A stretch of 64,000 bases of DNA from JAGNXB01 sp964471595 (GCA_964471595.1 CAYYGN010000006.1:44395-108394); one strand, 5' to 3'. Positions 51,436-61,073 are shown, numbered from the stretch's first letter. Numbers and translations: made by a program. Notes: generated by a model from the sequence alone, not told the origin.

Positions 51436-52220
51436 GAAAATTACCGTTTCATGGAACCGTACTGATCCTGGGCCTTCTGTCGGGCCTCACGGGTGTCACA
51501 CCGGCGCAGACCCAGACAACACCGAGGGTCCGGGCCGACCAGTCGCACGCGTGGTTCATGTACTTCGGGGATCATCCGCTCAAGGGGCCGTGGTCGCTGC
51601 ATATGGAAGCGCAATGGCGAAGGGCCGCTTTGGGTGCAAAGCCCCAGCAACTCCTGTTGAGAACAGGCCTCACGCGGAAATGGGGCACTTCCCTTTCCAC
51701 AACGTTGGGATACGGTTTTGTCGAGACCTATCCCTATGGGGCTTTCCCCGTTCCCGCCACCTTCCCGGAGCATCGCCTATGGCAACAAGTGCAATGGCGA
51801 CAGAAGCAAGGTCGTCTGGAGTGGACCAATCGTTTGCGCCTGGAGCAACGCTGGTCCGACCTGCCCAGGTTGGTCGACGATCCGGATGACCCTGTGGCCT
51901 ACTCATGGGCATATACCAACCGGGCGCGGGTGCTCAATCGCGTGGCCATCCCCCTTAGGGGTAAGGACGTGCAGGCGGGGCGTTTATATCTCGCGGTCTA
52001 TGATGAATTGATGGTCAACTTCGGCAGAAAAGTAGCCGCCAACGTCTTCGATCAGAATCGCGCTTATCTCGCGCTTGGTTACCAGATCCCGAAAGCGGGG
52101 CGACTGGAGCTGGGTTACATGCTTCAAACCGTTTTTCGGCCCAATGGATTTCAGGTAGAGCAAAACCACACCCTGCAGGTGGGATTTACCCATTCCCTTG
52201 CGCTGATGCAAAGTGGTTGA
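51432..52220 (+). CDS. DUF2490 outer-membrane-type protein
   Basis: The 262-aa protein has a signal peptide (MRKLPFHGTVLILGLLSGLTGVTPAQ) and the DUF2490 pattern: HAWFMYFGDHPL, WSLHMEAQWRR, LLRTGLTRKWG, EHRLWQQVQWRQ, NRLRLEQRW and RLYLAVYDELMVNFG, with alternating aromatic and polar residues ending HTLQVGFTHSL. It is predicted to form a small outer-membrane barrel. It is translationally coupled to SulP and precedes dabA by 70 bp. This position suggests a helper or porin for the carbon uptake system. Confidence 0.88.
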   Translation: MRKLPFHGTVLILGLLSGLTGVTPAQTQTTPRVRADQSHAWFMYFGDHPLKGPWSLHMEAQWRRAALGAKPQQLLLRTGLTRKWGTSLSTTLGYGFVETYPYGAFPVPATFPEHRLWQQVQWRQKQGRLEWTNRLRLEQRWSDLPRLVDDPDDPVAYSWAYTNRARVLNRVAIPLRGKDVQAGRLYLAVYDELMVNFGRKVAANVFDQNRAYLALGYQIPKAGRLELGYMLQTVFRPNGFQVEQNHTLQVGFTHSLALMQSG

Positions 52221-52290
52221 TCACCGCCTCCCGTGAAAAAGCCGGTTACCGGCCAATGGAAATTCCATCCTCCCCGGTCAAATCCGAAAA

Positions 52291-54864
52291 ATGAAACAAC
52301 CAGCAGCATTCGATACCGAACGGGCTCTTGACGCTTTGCGGCATTATCTGCCTTCGCAAACCCCCCTCAAGGACTTTGTCCATCACAACAGCCTGCACGC
52401 TTTTCAGGACCAGCCCTTTTACGAGGCCATTTTCCAGGCTTCCCATCTGTTTGGCTATCAGGTCACCCTTTCCCTCCAGGAGTACCGCAAGCTCTATGAG
52501 ACAGGCCGCATTCGGCTGCCGGTTCTCGAGCAGGTCATCAACGACCGCTACGGGCCGTCGGGGCAGGAACTTTGGATGGAACGCGTTCTCAGGAAGACGT
52601 ATGACGCTCCGTTTGATCCGGTCGTTGGCCGTCTGCGTGCCCTTTGGAAATGGAAGTGGAAAACGGATCTCGACAATCTGGTCCATCCCTTGTTGTTCCG
52701 GATCACGGGCGCCTACCTGGACCAGGGTGTTGCGTCCTGGCATTTTCCGTTTGAGGACAAAGGACTTCTTCCCGCCTTGCGATTGCTCGATGAAAAAGGG
52801 TTTGCCTCCTTTTTTCACACCCAGAGGGCCCGCAGGCTTTTGCAGGATACAAGTGTCACCATGGCGGACCTTCTGAACATCCTGGTGGGCGATGTCGATT
52901 ATTTTGAAAATTATTTGTTTGACCAACAATTCGCCCACAAAGGATGGTCGGGGATGGTCGCTACGGTGGAGTCCCATCCCGACACGCTTTTGTACCCCAA
53001 GCAAATTTCACTGCATGATCTGGTCATGGTGGAATGTCTGCTGGAAATCGATGCCCTTGACCGGACACTGGGCAACGATCGGTGGTCGCCCATCGCCGCA
53101 GGCTGTCCGCATCCGCCGGTTGATTTTCACCAACCTTATGTCGTGACGGAATTCGACCAGGTCCGGATGATCTGGCAGGATGCCTTCGAATGGAGTTACT
53201 ATGACGAAGTACTGGGCGGATTGCGCCATGTCCAGCGCTTGAGGGCGTCAGAGCCGGAAGAGGAGGAATCCGGTGGCCGGAAATCCTTTCAGGCCATTTT
53301 TTGTATCGACGAACGGGAGGATTCCCTGCGCAGGCATTTGGAGCAGGTGGATCCCGACGCAGAGACATTAGGAGCGCCGGGATTTTTTGGCGTATCCTTT
53401 TATTTCCGGCCGGCCGGCGGAAAATTTGTGGAAAAATTGTGCCCCGCTCCCGTCACGCCCCGTCATCTCATCGTCGAAGAGCCCGGCCGGGGTCATCGCA
53501 AAAAACAAATCCTGCACACCAGTCGGAGTCACTCCATTCTCTCCGGATTTGTCATTGCCCTTTCCCTGGGGCTTTGGGCAGCGGTCAAATTGTTGCTGGA
53601 CCTTTTCCGACCAAAAATGGAACCCGCGATATCGGATGCCTTTTCCCACATGTACCAGGATGCGGCCCTGCATATTGAACACCGGGGTCATGAACCCGAA
53701 GAAAACGGTTGTCAGGTCGGCTTTACGGTGCCGGAAATGGCCGAGCGTGTGGAAAACCTGTTGCGGGGCATCGGTTTGACCACCGATTTTGCGTCGATCG
53801 TGTATGTGGTGGGACATGGCTCCAGCAGCGCCAACAATCCCCATCATGGCGCCCATGATTGCGGGGCGTGCAGCGGCCGTCCCGGGTCGGTCAATGCGCG
53901 GGTATTTGCCTTTATGGCCAATCACCCGGAGGTGCGGCAACGACTGGACGAACGGGGGCTGTCCCTTCCCGCCACCACGCGTTTTGTCGGCGCCCTGCAC
54001 GATACGGCATCGGATGAGATCGCTTTTTATGATGTCCGCGAATTGGGGGAATTATGGTCGAAGGACCATGGTCGCAATGCGGCGGTCTTCGAAGAGGCGC
54101 TTGATCACAATGCCCGTGAACGCTCAAGGCGCTTTGCCTCCATCAACACCCGGGCCGACCGAAAAAAAGTGAGAGAAGCTATCCGGCGCCGGTCGGTTTC
54201 TTATTTCGAACCGCGGCCGGAACTCGGTCATGGAACGAACGCCCTGTGTTTTGTCGGGCACCGTCGGCTCACCCGGGGATTGTTTCTGGATCGCAGGGCT
54301 TTCATGAATTCCTATGACCATCGCCAGGATCCCGATGGCCGCTATTTGCTGGAGGTCATCAAACCACTTCCGACCGTCTGCGGGGGCATCAATCTCGAGT
54401 ACTATTTTTCAAGGGTGGACAACGAGCGTCTCGGCGCCGGTACCAAACTGCCGCACCATGTCATGGGGTTGATTGGCGTGTCCAACAGCAGTGACGGGGA
54501 TCTGCGCCCGGGCCTGCCCCTCCAGATGATTGAGGTCCATGATCCCATCCGTCTGCTGATCCTTGTCGAGCACCATCCGGAAGTCGTGTTGCGCACCATC
54601 CGCCAACTGCCGGAGCTGTATGCCTGGTTCGAAAAGGAATGGGTGCTGATGGTGGCCATTGATCCGTCCAACGGCACCTTTCATTTGCTGCGTGAAGGGC
54701 AGTTTATTCTCTATGAACCCATTTGGGACCAGGTCACCGAAGTCGGAAATATGGAAGACCTGATCCGATCGGCCAAAGAAATGGTGACCAATGCCATCGT
54801 CGATGCCACCCGCGAAAACCTGCCGGTGCATGTTTTGAAAAAACCTGTTCGTCCCACAACGTGA
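52291..54864 (+). CDS. dabA: inorganic carbon transporter subunit DabA (DUF2309)
   Basis: The 857-aa protein starts PLKDFVHHNSLHAFQDQPF and contains IFCIDERED near residue 333, VVGHGSSSANNPHHGAHDCGACSGRPG near residues 509-540 and DRRAFMNSYDH. These hold the Cys, Asp, His and Cys of the carbonic-anhydrase-like zinc site of DabA. DabA works with the DabB ion-conducting subunit to hydrate CO2 to bicarbonate at the membrane. The dabB start is 10 bp downstream. It is a full-length family member. Confidence 0.94.
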   Translation: MKQPAAFDTERALDALRHYLPSQTPLKDFVHHNSLHAFQDQPFYEAIFQASHLFGYQVTLSLQEYRKLYETGRIRLPVLEQVINDRYGPSGQELWMERVLRKTYDAPFDPVVGRLRALWKWKWKTDLDNLVHPLLFRITGAYLDQGVASWHFPFEDKGLLPALRLLDEKGFASFFHTQRARRLLQDTSVTMADLLNILVGDVDYFENYLFDQQFAHKGWSGMVATVESHPDTLLYPKQISLHDLVMVECLLEIDALDRTLGNDRWSPIAAGCPHPPVDFHQPYVVTEFDQVRMIWQDAFEWSYYDEVLGGLRHVQRLRASEPEEEESGGRKSFQAIFCIDEREDSLRRHLEQVDPDAETLGAPGFFGVSFYFRPAGGKFVEKLCPAPVTPRHLIVEEPGRGHRKKQILHTSRSHSILSGFVIALSLGLWAAVKLLLDLFRPKMEPAISDAFSHMYQDAALHIEHRGHEPEENGCQVGFTVPEMAERVENLLRGIGLTTDFASIVYVVGHGSSSANNPHHGAHDCGACSGRPGSVNARVFAFMANHPEVRQRLDERGLSLPATTRFVGALHDTASDEIAFYDVRELGELWSKDHGRNAAVFEEALDHNARERSRRFASINTRADRKKVREAIRRRSVSYFEPRPELGHGTNALCFVGHRRLTRGLFLDRRAFMNSYDHRQDPDGRYLLEVIKPLPTVCGGINLEYYFSRVDNERLGAGTKLPHHVMGLIGVSNSSDGDLRPGLPLQMIEVHDPIRLLILVEHHPEVVLRTIRQLPELYAWFEKEWVLMVAIDPSNGTFHLLREGQFILYEPIWDQVTEVGNMEDLIRSAKEMVTNAIVDATRENLPVHVLKKPVRPTT

Positions 54865-54874
54865 ATCCCAAAGT

Positions 54875-56743
54875 ATGTCCCTGACTGCTGAATTATTGCC
54901 GCTGATCATCCTGATCCCGTTGGCCGGATTTTTGACGACGCTTTTCCTTTCCAACAATAGGGAAAAGGCTGTTTTTTGGACGGCCATTATTACCCTGATG
55001 GCGCAAAGCGCTGTCTTTCTCTTCGCCCTAACCGGATGGATAATGGATGGTACTCCTTCGGTTCATGGTTCCTGGTTGCCATTGTACCATGCCAGAGACG
55101 GGCATTTTTCCATTGATTTTTATATGGATGCCACTTCTGCCGTCTATTTTTCGGTAATGGTACTGATCTCGTTTGCCATATTGTGGTTCAGCCGGACTTA
55201 TCTGCACCGGGAACGAGGATTCAAACGATTTTTTGCCAATATCCTTTTCTTTTATCTGGGCCTGACTGTTATTGCCTTTGCAGGCAATTTTGAAACCTTG
55301 CTGATCGGTTGGGAATTCATCGGTATTACGTCCTTTTTTCTCATCGCCTTTTACCGGCATCGCTACTTGCCCGTAAAAAACGCCCTCAAGGTCGTCTCTT
55401 TGTACCGGGTGGCCGATGTATTTCTGCTTTTTGCGATTTGGCTGTGCCATCATTATTTCGGGACAAGCATGACCTTCTCGGCCCTGCACCAACAGCCTGG
55501 TCCGGATATCTCGGACCCGTTTTTTCAGATAGCCATTCCGGCGACCTTCATCCTGGTCGCATTGGTCAAATCCGCCCAATTTCCGTTCACCTCCTGGCTG
55601 CCGCGCGCCATGGAGGGCCCCACTTCTTCCAGCGCCATTTTTTATGGGTCACTGTCGGTCCACATCGGATTGTTTTTATTGATGAGGACCTTTCCGTTGT
55701 GGGATGACCAAACGGCCTTTCGTTGGCTGGTGGGCGGGATCGGCGCCCTGACGGCCGTGATGGCCACTTTGACGGCGCGCGTCCAACCCTCCGTCAAATC
55801 CCAGATCGCCTATTCTTCCGCAGCCCAGATCGGGATCATGGTGATCGAAGTGGCCGCAGGCTGGCACACTCTGGCCCTGGTGCATTTTGCCGGCCACGCT
55901 TTCCTGCGCACCTACCAATTGCTGGTCTCTCCTTCCATCCTCAGTTACCTCATTCACGACCAGTTCTTTCATTTCATCCCGCCCGCCCGCCAGGAAGCCA
56001 ATTCCCTGTGGGACCGCATCCGCCTGACGGTCTATGTGATGAGCCTGAAGGAATGGAACCTGGACAGGAACATGCATCGCTGGTTGTGGCATCCCCTTAA
56101 ATCCGCAGGCAACCACATCCGCTTTCTCACGGCCAAAGGCGCCGTCTGGGTTTTTGTGCCGCTGTATGCCATCGGTGTGTGGGGTGCCTTCAACCGGAAT
56201 GACATTCCTTATGCGCTGTTGGCCTCCATGCCCGTCCTTCTCGCCGCCGTGAGCCTGCTGTTGGTGCTCAAGGCCTTTGTCAAGCGCAACAGAGCGCGCA
56301 ATGCCTGGATGCTGACCATCGTCAGCCAACTGTTTGTCGGGTTGGCCATTGCCTACAACGAGCAATTCGACCCTTTCCAGGTTTTACTGTTTTACAGCGG
56401 GATTTCCTTGTCGGCGATCATCGGATTCTGGACGTTCCGGCGACTCGAAAAAGGGGGAGCTTCCACCGTGATTGACCGGTTTCGCGGCTATTCCCTGGAG
56501 CATCCCCGCCTGGCAGCGTTGTTTTTGGTGGCCTGCCTCGGCATGGTGGGATTCCCCATCACGCCGACATTCATCGGAGAGGACCTGATCCTCGGGCATG
56601 TGCGGGAAAACCAGTATGTGCTCACATTTCTTATCGGGCTGACCCTGATCCTCGATGGATTGGCAGTCTTCCGGATTTATGCGCGACTGTTCCTCGGGCC
56701 CCATGAGAAGGGCTGGCATGAGGTGCCCTACCGTTCCGCCTGA
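54875..56743 (+). CDS. dabB: DabB (NuoL/MrpA-like membrane subunit of the DAB carbon pump)
   Basis: The 622-aa protein is a proton-conducting NuoL/antiporter-like protein: ISFAILWFSRTYLHRERGFKRFFANILFFYLGLTVIAFA, LIGWEFIGITSFFLIAFYRHR, KSAQFPFTSWLPRAMEGPTSSSAIFYGSLSVH and VKSQIAYSSAAQIGIM. In DABs this subunit passes H+ or Na+ and drives DabA. It directly follows dabA. The stop lies inside the end of the convergent CBS gene (16-nt overlap). Confidence 0.93.
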   Translation: MSLTAELLPLIILIPLAGFLTTLFLSNNREKAVFWTAIITLMAQSAVFLFALTGWIMDGTPSVHGSWLPLYHARDGHFSIDFYMDATSAVYFSVMVLISFAILWFSRTYLHRERGFKRFFANILFFYLGLTVIAFAGNFETLLIGWEFIGITSFFLIAFYRHRYLPVKNALKVVSLYRVADVFLLFAIWLCHHYFGTSMTFSALHQQPGPDISDPFFQIAIPATFILVALVKSAQFPFTSWLPRAMEGPTSSSAIFYGSLSVHIGLFLLMRTFPLWDDQTAFRWLVGGIGALTAVMATLTARVQPSVKSQIAYSSAAQIGIMVIEVAAGWHTLALVHFAGHAFLRTYQLLVSPSILSYLIHDQFFHFIPPARQEANSLWDRIRLTVYVMSLKEWNLDRNMHRWLWHPLKSAGNHIRFLTAKGAVWVFVPLYAIGVWGAFNRNDIPYALLASMPVLLAAVSLLLVLKAFVKRNRARNAWMLTIVSQLFVGLAIAYNEQFDPFQVLLFYSGISLSAIIGFWTFRRLEKGGASTVIDRFRGYSLEHPRLAALFLVACLGMVGFPITPTFIGEDLILGHVRENQYVLTFLIGLTLILDGLAVFRIYARLFLGPHEKGWHEVPYRSA

Positions 56744-57204
56744 GTGGACTCGTCGCCCAAAGGATCATACGAAGGGTCGGGCGCAAGGGTGCCTTCCAGG
56801 AATTTCATCACATCCGTCGTCGTGACCATGCCGAGTAATCCACCGTTTTCGTCCACGACCGGCAAGGCATGAAAGGGATAGTCGCTGAACAACCGGAGGG
56901 CCCTGCGCAGGGGATCACCGGGTTTCAAAGTCACCGGATCGGGGGTCATGATGTCCCGGACATGCAGGTTATGGAGGCGCTTCTCGCTGACATCGGGCTT
57001 TTCACTCCGGCGGAAATTTTCGTGGATGGCACGGATGTAATCCGTATAGCTGAGGATGCCCACGAGGCGATTGTCTGCCAACACGGGGATATGGTGAAAT
57101 CCGGCATCTTCCAGGAGGCGTCGCACCTGATCGAGGTCGTCTGAGGGCGTCAGGCTGGCCACCCGTCGGGTCATAAAGGCCGTAACCGGCATGTCCTGTC
57201 TCAT
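56728..57204 (-). CDS. CBS-domain pair protein
   Basis: The 158-aa protein is two CBS domains in tandem: TAFMTRRVASLTPSDDLDQVRRLLEDAGFHHIPVLADNRLVGILSYTDYIRAI and VRDIMTPDPVTLKPGDPLRRALRLFSDYPFHALPVVDENGGLLGMVTTTDVMKFL. Such pairs bind adenosine nucleotides and report energy state. It is convergent with dabB and could sense adenylate for the carbon block, but that is only proximity. ATG 57204 or Met at 57192 may be used. Confidence 0.9.
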   Translation of the reverse strand: MRQDMPVTAFMTRRVASLTPSDDLDQVRRLLEDAGFHHIPVLADNRLVGILSYTDYIRAIHENFRRSEKPDVSEKRLHNLHVRDIMTPDPVTLKPGDPLRRALRLFSDYPFHALPVVDENGGLLGMVTTTDVMKFLEGTLAPDPSYDPLGDESTQAER

Positions 57205-57338
57205 GGCGGAGGAGGTTGTTGCAATGGCGAAGTACCGCCATTCCCGTGTCCTGACCAATGACAGGGATCATCCCACCCAAAGGTTTTTGTCAGGCGGTTT
57301 ACACCCAAATGGCATCGGACCTGGTCAAAGGGCCATGT

Positions 57339-58196
57339 TCAATGGGTCCAGGAATGCCAGGCCGTCCCTGCGGATACGAGGATGAGGACGATACCCACGA
57401 TACCCACGAGCACGCGATGGGGGATCCATTGGACCAGCAGAGCACCCAATGGTGCGGCCAGGACACCGCCGGCCATCAGTCCCAGCACGATCTGCCAACT
57501 GCCCACACCGATCAGCATGACAAACACGCCCGTGCCCGCCAATGTCACAAAGAATTCGGCGGTATTCACCGTGCCGATGACCGTGCGGGCCGGTTGGCCG
57601 GTGTGGAGGAGGGTAGATGTCACAATGGGCCCCCAGCCGCCACCGCCTATGGCGTCCAGCGTACCTCCGGCCCATCCCAACAGGCCCGGATAGCGGACCG
57701 ACCCCGCGCCCGGCCTCTGCTTCCCGATGGATCGGAACAACAACCGCCCCCCGATGGCCATCAGATAGAGTGCGATCCAGGGCTTCAGCCAGGCACCCGT
57801 CTCCGGCTGGGAAAGCCACCATGCGCCCATTGCCGAGCCCGCCGCACCGGGGATGGCCAGCTTCAGGAGCAGGGTTTTGTCCACATTTCTGAAATGGAGG
57901 TGGGAAAGGCCGGACACACCTGTCGTGAAAACCTCCGCCGTGTGGATGCCGGCAGATGCCAGGGCCGGGGGGACGCCCGTCCCCAACAAGATGCCCGAGC
58001 AGGTGACGCCATAGGCCATCCCGATGGCGCCATCCACCAGTTGAGCGCCGAACCCGATCAGGACATAGGTCCAGAATGCCCGCCCGAGCTCGACCGGGGT
58101 GGGGTCTGTCATGCCGGAAAAGGCCTGCCAGATAAGGACGGTGGCCAGGCCCAGCTTGAGGGACAGGATCAGGAGGGTAAGGCGTCGTCGGGTCAT
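57339..58196 (-). CDS. TauE/SafE-family sulfite/anion exporter
   Basis: The 285-aa protein has about eight membrane helices and the TauE/SafE repeat motifs GAQLVDGAIGMAYGVTCSGILLGTGVPPALASAGIHTAEVFTTG and GGTLDAIGGGGWGPIVTSTLL, where duplicated Asp/Gly-rich re-entrant segments are typical. Family members export sulfite, sulfoacetate or related anions, or take up sulfur compounds. It is divergent from carA across 90 bp. Transport direction is unknown. Confidence 0.9.
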   Translation of the reverse strand: MTRRRLTLLILSLKLGLATVLIWQAFSGMTDPTPVELGRAFWTYVLIGFGAQLVDGAIGMAYGVTCSGILLGTGVPPALASAGIHTAEVFTTGVSGLSHLHFRNVDKTLLLKLAIPGAAGSAMGAWWLSQPETGAWLKPWIALYLMAIGGRLLFRSIGKQRPGAGSVRYPGLLGWAGGTLDAIGGGGWGPIVTSTLLHTGQPARTVIGTVNTAEFFVTLAGTGVFVMLIGVGSWQIVLGLMAGGVLAAPLGALLVQWIPHRVLVGIVGIVLILVSAGTAWHSWTH

Positions 58197-58262
58197 AAAA
58201 GCGTACCGCTACTCCCAATGCCAATATCGTGCCCGATGAAAGGCGGGTTTGTGGTCATTCCC

Positions 58263-58270
58263 TATCTTTG
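58263..58270 (+). promoter_or_regulatory. -7 element TATCTTTG for the carA-eno operon
   Basis: This exact match lies 16 bp upstream of the carA ATG at 58287 in the short divergent gap with the TauE gene. Confidence 0.55.
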
Positions 58271-58286
58271 CGCGCAAACCAGCGGC

Positions 58287-59423
58287 ATGACCTCTACCCC
58301 CATGACCCGCGCTGTTCTCCTGCTTGATGACGGCACGGTGTTTTATGGCCGGCCGGCCGGCAAGATCGGGACCACCGTCGGCGAGATCTGCTTCAACACC
58401 GGAATGACCGGATACCAGGAAATTTTTACCGACCCTTCCTACGCCGGCCAGATCATGGTAATGACCAATGTCCATATTGGCAATTATGGCGTGCGATTCA
58501 GCGAGTCGGAATCCGACCGGATCCGGATTGCGGGGTTGGTGACCCGTGAATTCACGCCCGTGTACTCCCGGGAACTGGCCGATCAGGACCTGCAGACGTG
58601 GCTTGAGCAACAAGAGCTCACCGGCATTACCGGGGTCGACACGAGGGCTCTCGTACGGCACATCCGCAGCAAAGGCGCCATGAACGCCCTGATTTCCAGT
58701 GAGACAAATGACCTGGAGGTATTGCGTGCGCGTCTTGCTCAGGCCCCTTCAATGGCCGGTCTCGAACTTTCGTCCACGGTCACGACGGTCGAGCCTTATT
58801 TTCTGGGTGATCCGGCCAGCCCCTTCAAAGTGGCGGTGCTCGACTACGGGGTCAAACGCAGTATCCTCTCCCAGCTCACGCATCGGGGGTGCTATCTCAA
58901 GGTCTTTCCGGCCCGTACCACGATGGCCGAATTGAACGCCTGGCAGCCGGATGCCTTTTTCCTGTCCAACGGACCCGGCGACCCCGCCGCCATGGATTAC
59001 GCCATCACTACCACCCGGGCCATCCTGGAGGACGGACGTCCTCTGTTCGGTATTTGTCTGGGACACCAGATCCTGGCGTTGGCCCTCGGCCTGACGACCT
59101 ACAAGATGCACCACGGCCATCGGGGCATCAACCATCCCGTCAAAAACCTCGGGACGGGATTGGCCGAGATCACCAGTCAAAACCACGGCTTCGGAGTGGA
59201 TCCCGAGTCCATCAAGCGGAACAGCGGTCTCGTCATGACCACCCATGTCAACCTCAATGACGGCACCGTCGAGGGATTCCGGGCCACCCACCACAATGCC
59301 TTCTCGGTGCAATACCACCCTGAGGCATCCCCGGGTCCCCATGACGCCCGCTACCTCTTTGACGAGTTTTTGTCCCGTATCCGGCAATCCAAAACCGCGA
59401 CGGCCCCAACCCTTACCGCATGA
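58287..59423 (+). CDS. carA: carbamoyl-phosphate synthase small (glutaminase) subunit
   Basis: The 378-aa protein has the CPSase small-chain domain (LLLDDGTVFYGRPAG, GEICFNTGMTGYQEIFTDPSYAGQI, GITGVDTRALVRHIRSKGAMNALI). A class I glutamine amidotransferase follows (FFLSNGPGDPAAMDYA, GICLGHQILALA with the nucleophile Cys, YHPEASPGPHD with His and Glu). It supplies ammonia to CarB for pyrimidine and arginine synthesis; carB is not in the window. ATG 58287 is chosen from the promoter position, although the frame is open far upstream. Its stop overlaps the enolase start. Confidence 0.95.
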   Translation: MTSTPMTRAVLLLDDGTVFYGRPAGKIGTTVGEICFNTGMTGYQEIFTDPSYAGQIMVMTNVHIGNYGVRFSESESDRIRIAGLVTREFTPVYSRELADQDLQTWLEQQELTGITGVDTRALVRHIRSKGAMNALISSETNDLEVLRARLAQAPSMAGLELSSTVTTVEPYFLGDPASPFKVAVLDYGVKRSILSQLTHRGCYLKVFPARTTMAELNAWQPDAFFLSNGPGDPAAMDYAITTTRAILEDGRPLFGICLGHQILALALGLTTYKMHHGHRGINHPVKNLGTGLAEITSQNHGFGVDPESIKRNSGLVMTTHVNLNDGTVEGFRATHHNAFSVQYHPEASPGPHDARYLFDEFLSRIRQSKTATAPTLTA

Positions 59424-60706
59424 GCGAGATCATCGACATCATTGCCCGTGAAATTCTGGATTCCCGCGGCAATCCCACCCTGGAAGTGGAGGTGCTGACC
59501 GAGGATGGCGCCATTGGTCGCGCCGCCGTGCCTTCAGGCGCTTCCACCGGCAAACACGAGGCTGTCGAGTTGCGCGACAACGACGACACCCGCTACCTCG
59601 GCAAAGGCGTCATGAATGCCTCCGCCCATGTCGAAGAAGAGATCGCCGACGAGATCATGGGGATGGAGATCACGGACCAAATGAGCATCGACCAGGCGCT
59701 CATCGAACTGGACGCCACGCCCAACAAATCCCGTCTGGGCGCCAACGCCATGCTCGGCGTATCCCTCGCGGTGGCCCGGGCGGCCGCCGTTGAACTTGAC
59801 CTTCCCCTGTACAGGTACATCGGCGGGGTCCATGCCCATGTCATGCCGGTGCCGATGATGAACATCCTCAATGGCGGCAGTCATGCCGATAACGGGATCG
59901 ATTTCCAGGAATTCATGGTCATGCCGGTGGGCGCGACGAGTTTTCGCGAAGGGCTGCGCATGGGCGTGGAGACCTTTCACCATTTGAAAAAAGTCCTCAA
60001 AGCCAAAGGCTATACGACCAATGTCGGCGATGAGGGCGGATTTGCCCCCGGCATTTCTTCCAATGAAGAAGCCATTGAAATGGTCCTGACCGCCATTGAA
60101 AAAGCCGGTTTCCGCCCCGGGGAGGATATGGTCATCGCCATGGATGCGGCCGCCTCCGAATTTTATGACGAGGAATTGAAATGCTACCATTTCCACAAGT
60201 CCGGTGGCAAGCGGCTCAGCTCGGAAGAGTTGGTCGGTTTCTGGGAGGAGTGGTGCCGCAAATACCCGATTTATTCGATCGAGGACGGCCTGCACGAGGA
60301 TGACTGGGCCGGATGGGAATCCCTCACCCAGCGTTTGGGACAAAAGATCCAGTTGGTCGGCGACGACCTCTTTGTCACCAATACCGGGCGCCTGCAACAG
60401 GGTATTGACCGGGGTGTGGCCAATTCGATCCTCGTCAAGGTCAATCAGATCGGCACGCTGACAGAAACCATGGACGCCGTCCGCCTGGCCCATCGCAATG
60501 CCTATACGGCCGTGATCAGCCACCGGAGCGGAGAGACGGAAGACACCACCATTGCCGACCTGGCCGTGGCGCTCAATACCGGCCAGATCAAGACCGGTTC
60601 CGCCTCCCGCAGCGACCGCGTCGCCAAATACAACCAGTTGCTGCGTATCGAAGAAGATCTGGGCGACGCCGCCCTTTATCCCGGACCTTCTTTGTTCACC
60701 CGATAA
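59420..60706 (+). CDS. eno: enolase
   Basis: The 428-aa protein has IIDIIAREILDSRGNPTLEVEVLTEDG, AAVPSGASTGKHEAVELRD, MNILNGGSHADNGIDFQEFMVMPVGA, DEGGFAPGI, YSIEDGLHEDDW, LVKVNQIGTLTET and SHRSGETEDTTIADLAVA. These are all catalytic and Mg2+-binding blocks of enolase. It converts 2-phosphoglycerate to phosphoenolpyruvate. The ATG overlaps carA by 4 nt (ATGA at 59420-59423). A carA-eno order is familiar in Bacteroidota. Confidence 0.98.
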   Translation: MSEIIDIIAREILDSRGNPTLEVEVLTEDGAIGRAAVPSGASTGKHEAVELRDNDDTRYLGKGVMNASAHVEEEIADEIMGMEITDQMSIDQALIELDATPNKSRLGANAMLGVSLAVARAAAVELDLPLYRYIGGVHAHVMPVPMMNILNGGSHADNGIDFQEFMVMPVGATSFREGLRMGVETFHHLKKVLKAKGYTTNVGDEGGFAPGISSNEEAIEMVLTAIEKAGFRPGEDMVIAMDAAASEFYDEELKCYHFHKSGGKRLSSEELVGFWEEWCRKYPIYSIEDGLHEDDWAGWESLTQRLGQKIQLVGDDLFVTNTGRLQQGIDRGVANSILVKVNQIGTLTETMDAVRLAHRNAYTAVISHRSGETEDTTIADLAVALNTGQIKTGSASRSDRVAKYNQLLRIEEDLGDAALYPGPSLFTR

Positions 60707-60716
60707 TCCCCTGACC

Positions 60717-61025
60717 ATGCGCCACGATCCCTCGTATCTTTCCTACCTCCGTCACCTGGCTATCAAGGGATGGAAAAACCGGTATATCCGGGTCTCTGTG
60801 CTGTTCCTGATCTGGGTCATTTTCCTGGACAGGAGCCGCCTCGTCAGCCAGGAAAGCCTGAATAACGACATTGCCCGGCTTGAGGAAGAGAAGCAGGACT
60901 ACGAGCGCCTCATCGGGGAGGTCAAACGCGAACAGGAAGAGATCAGCCGGAATCCCGAGAAATATGCCCGCGAGCACTATTTCATGAAGCGCGCGGACGA
61001 GGACATTTTCATCGTCAAAGAATAG
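60717..61025 (+). CDS. DivIC/FtsB-like septum formation initiator
   Basis: The 102-aa protein has a short cytoplasmic N-terminus, one membrane helix (YIRVSVLFLIWVIFLDRSR) and a coiled coil (LNNDIARLEEEKQDYERLIGEVKREQEEISRNPEKYARE), ending with YFMKRADEDIFIVKE. This is the DivIC/FtsB architecture of the divisome. The start is ATG 60717, 10 bp after eno. It is co-oriented with eno and sucD. Confidence 0.88.
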   Translation: MRHDPSYLSYLRHLAIKGWKNRYIRVSVLFLIWVIFLDRSRLVSQESLNNDIARLEEEKQDYERLIGEVKREQEEISRNPEKYAREHYFMKRADEDIFIVKE

Positions 61026-61073
61026 GGAGACCCGTATTTTCGCGGTCCTTTTTCCAAACCATATACCCTTACC

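Noticed and set aside
57258..58286. 343-codon upstream extension of carA in the same frame
   Set aside because: It lies wholly opposite the TauE/SafE gene, is Gln/His/Arg-rich and has no family character, and the promoter and ATG at 58287 fit carA.
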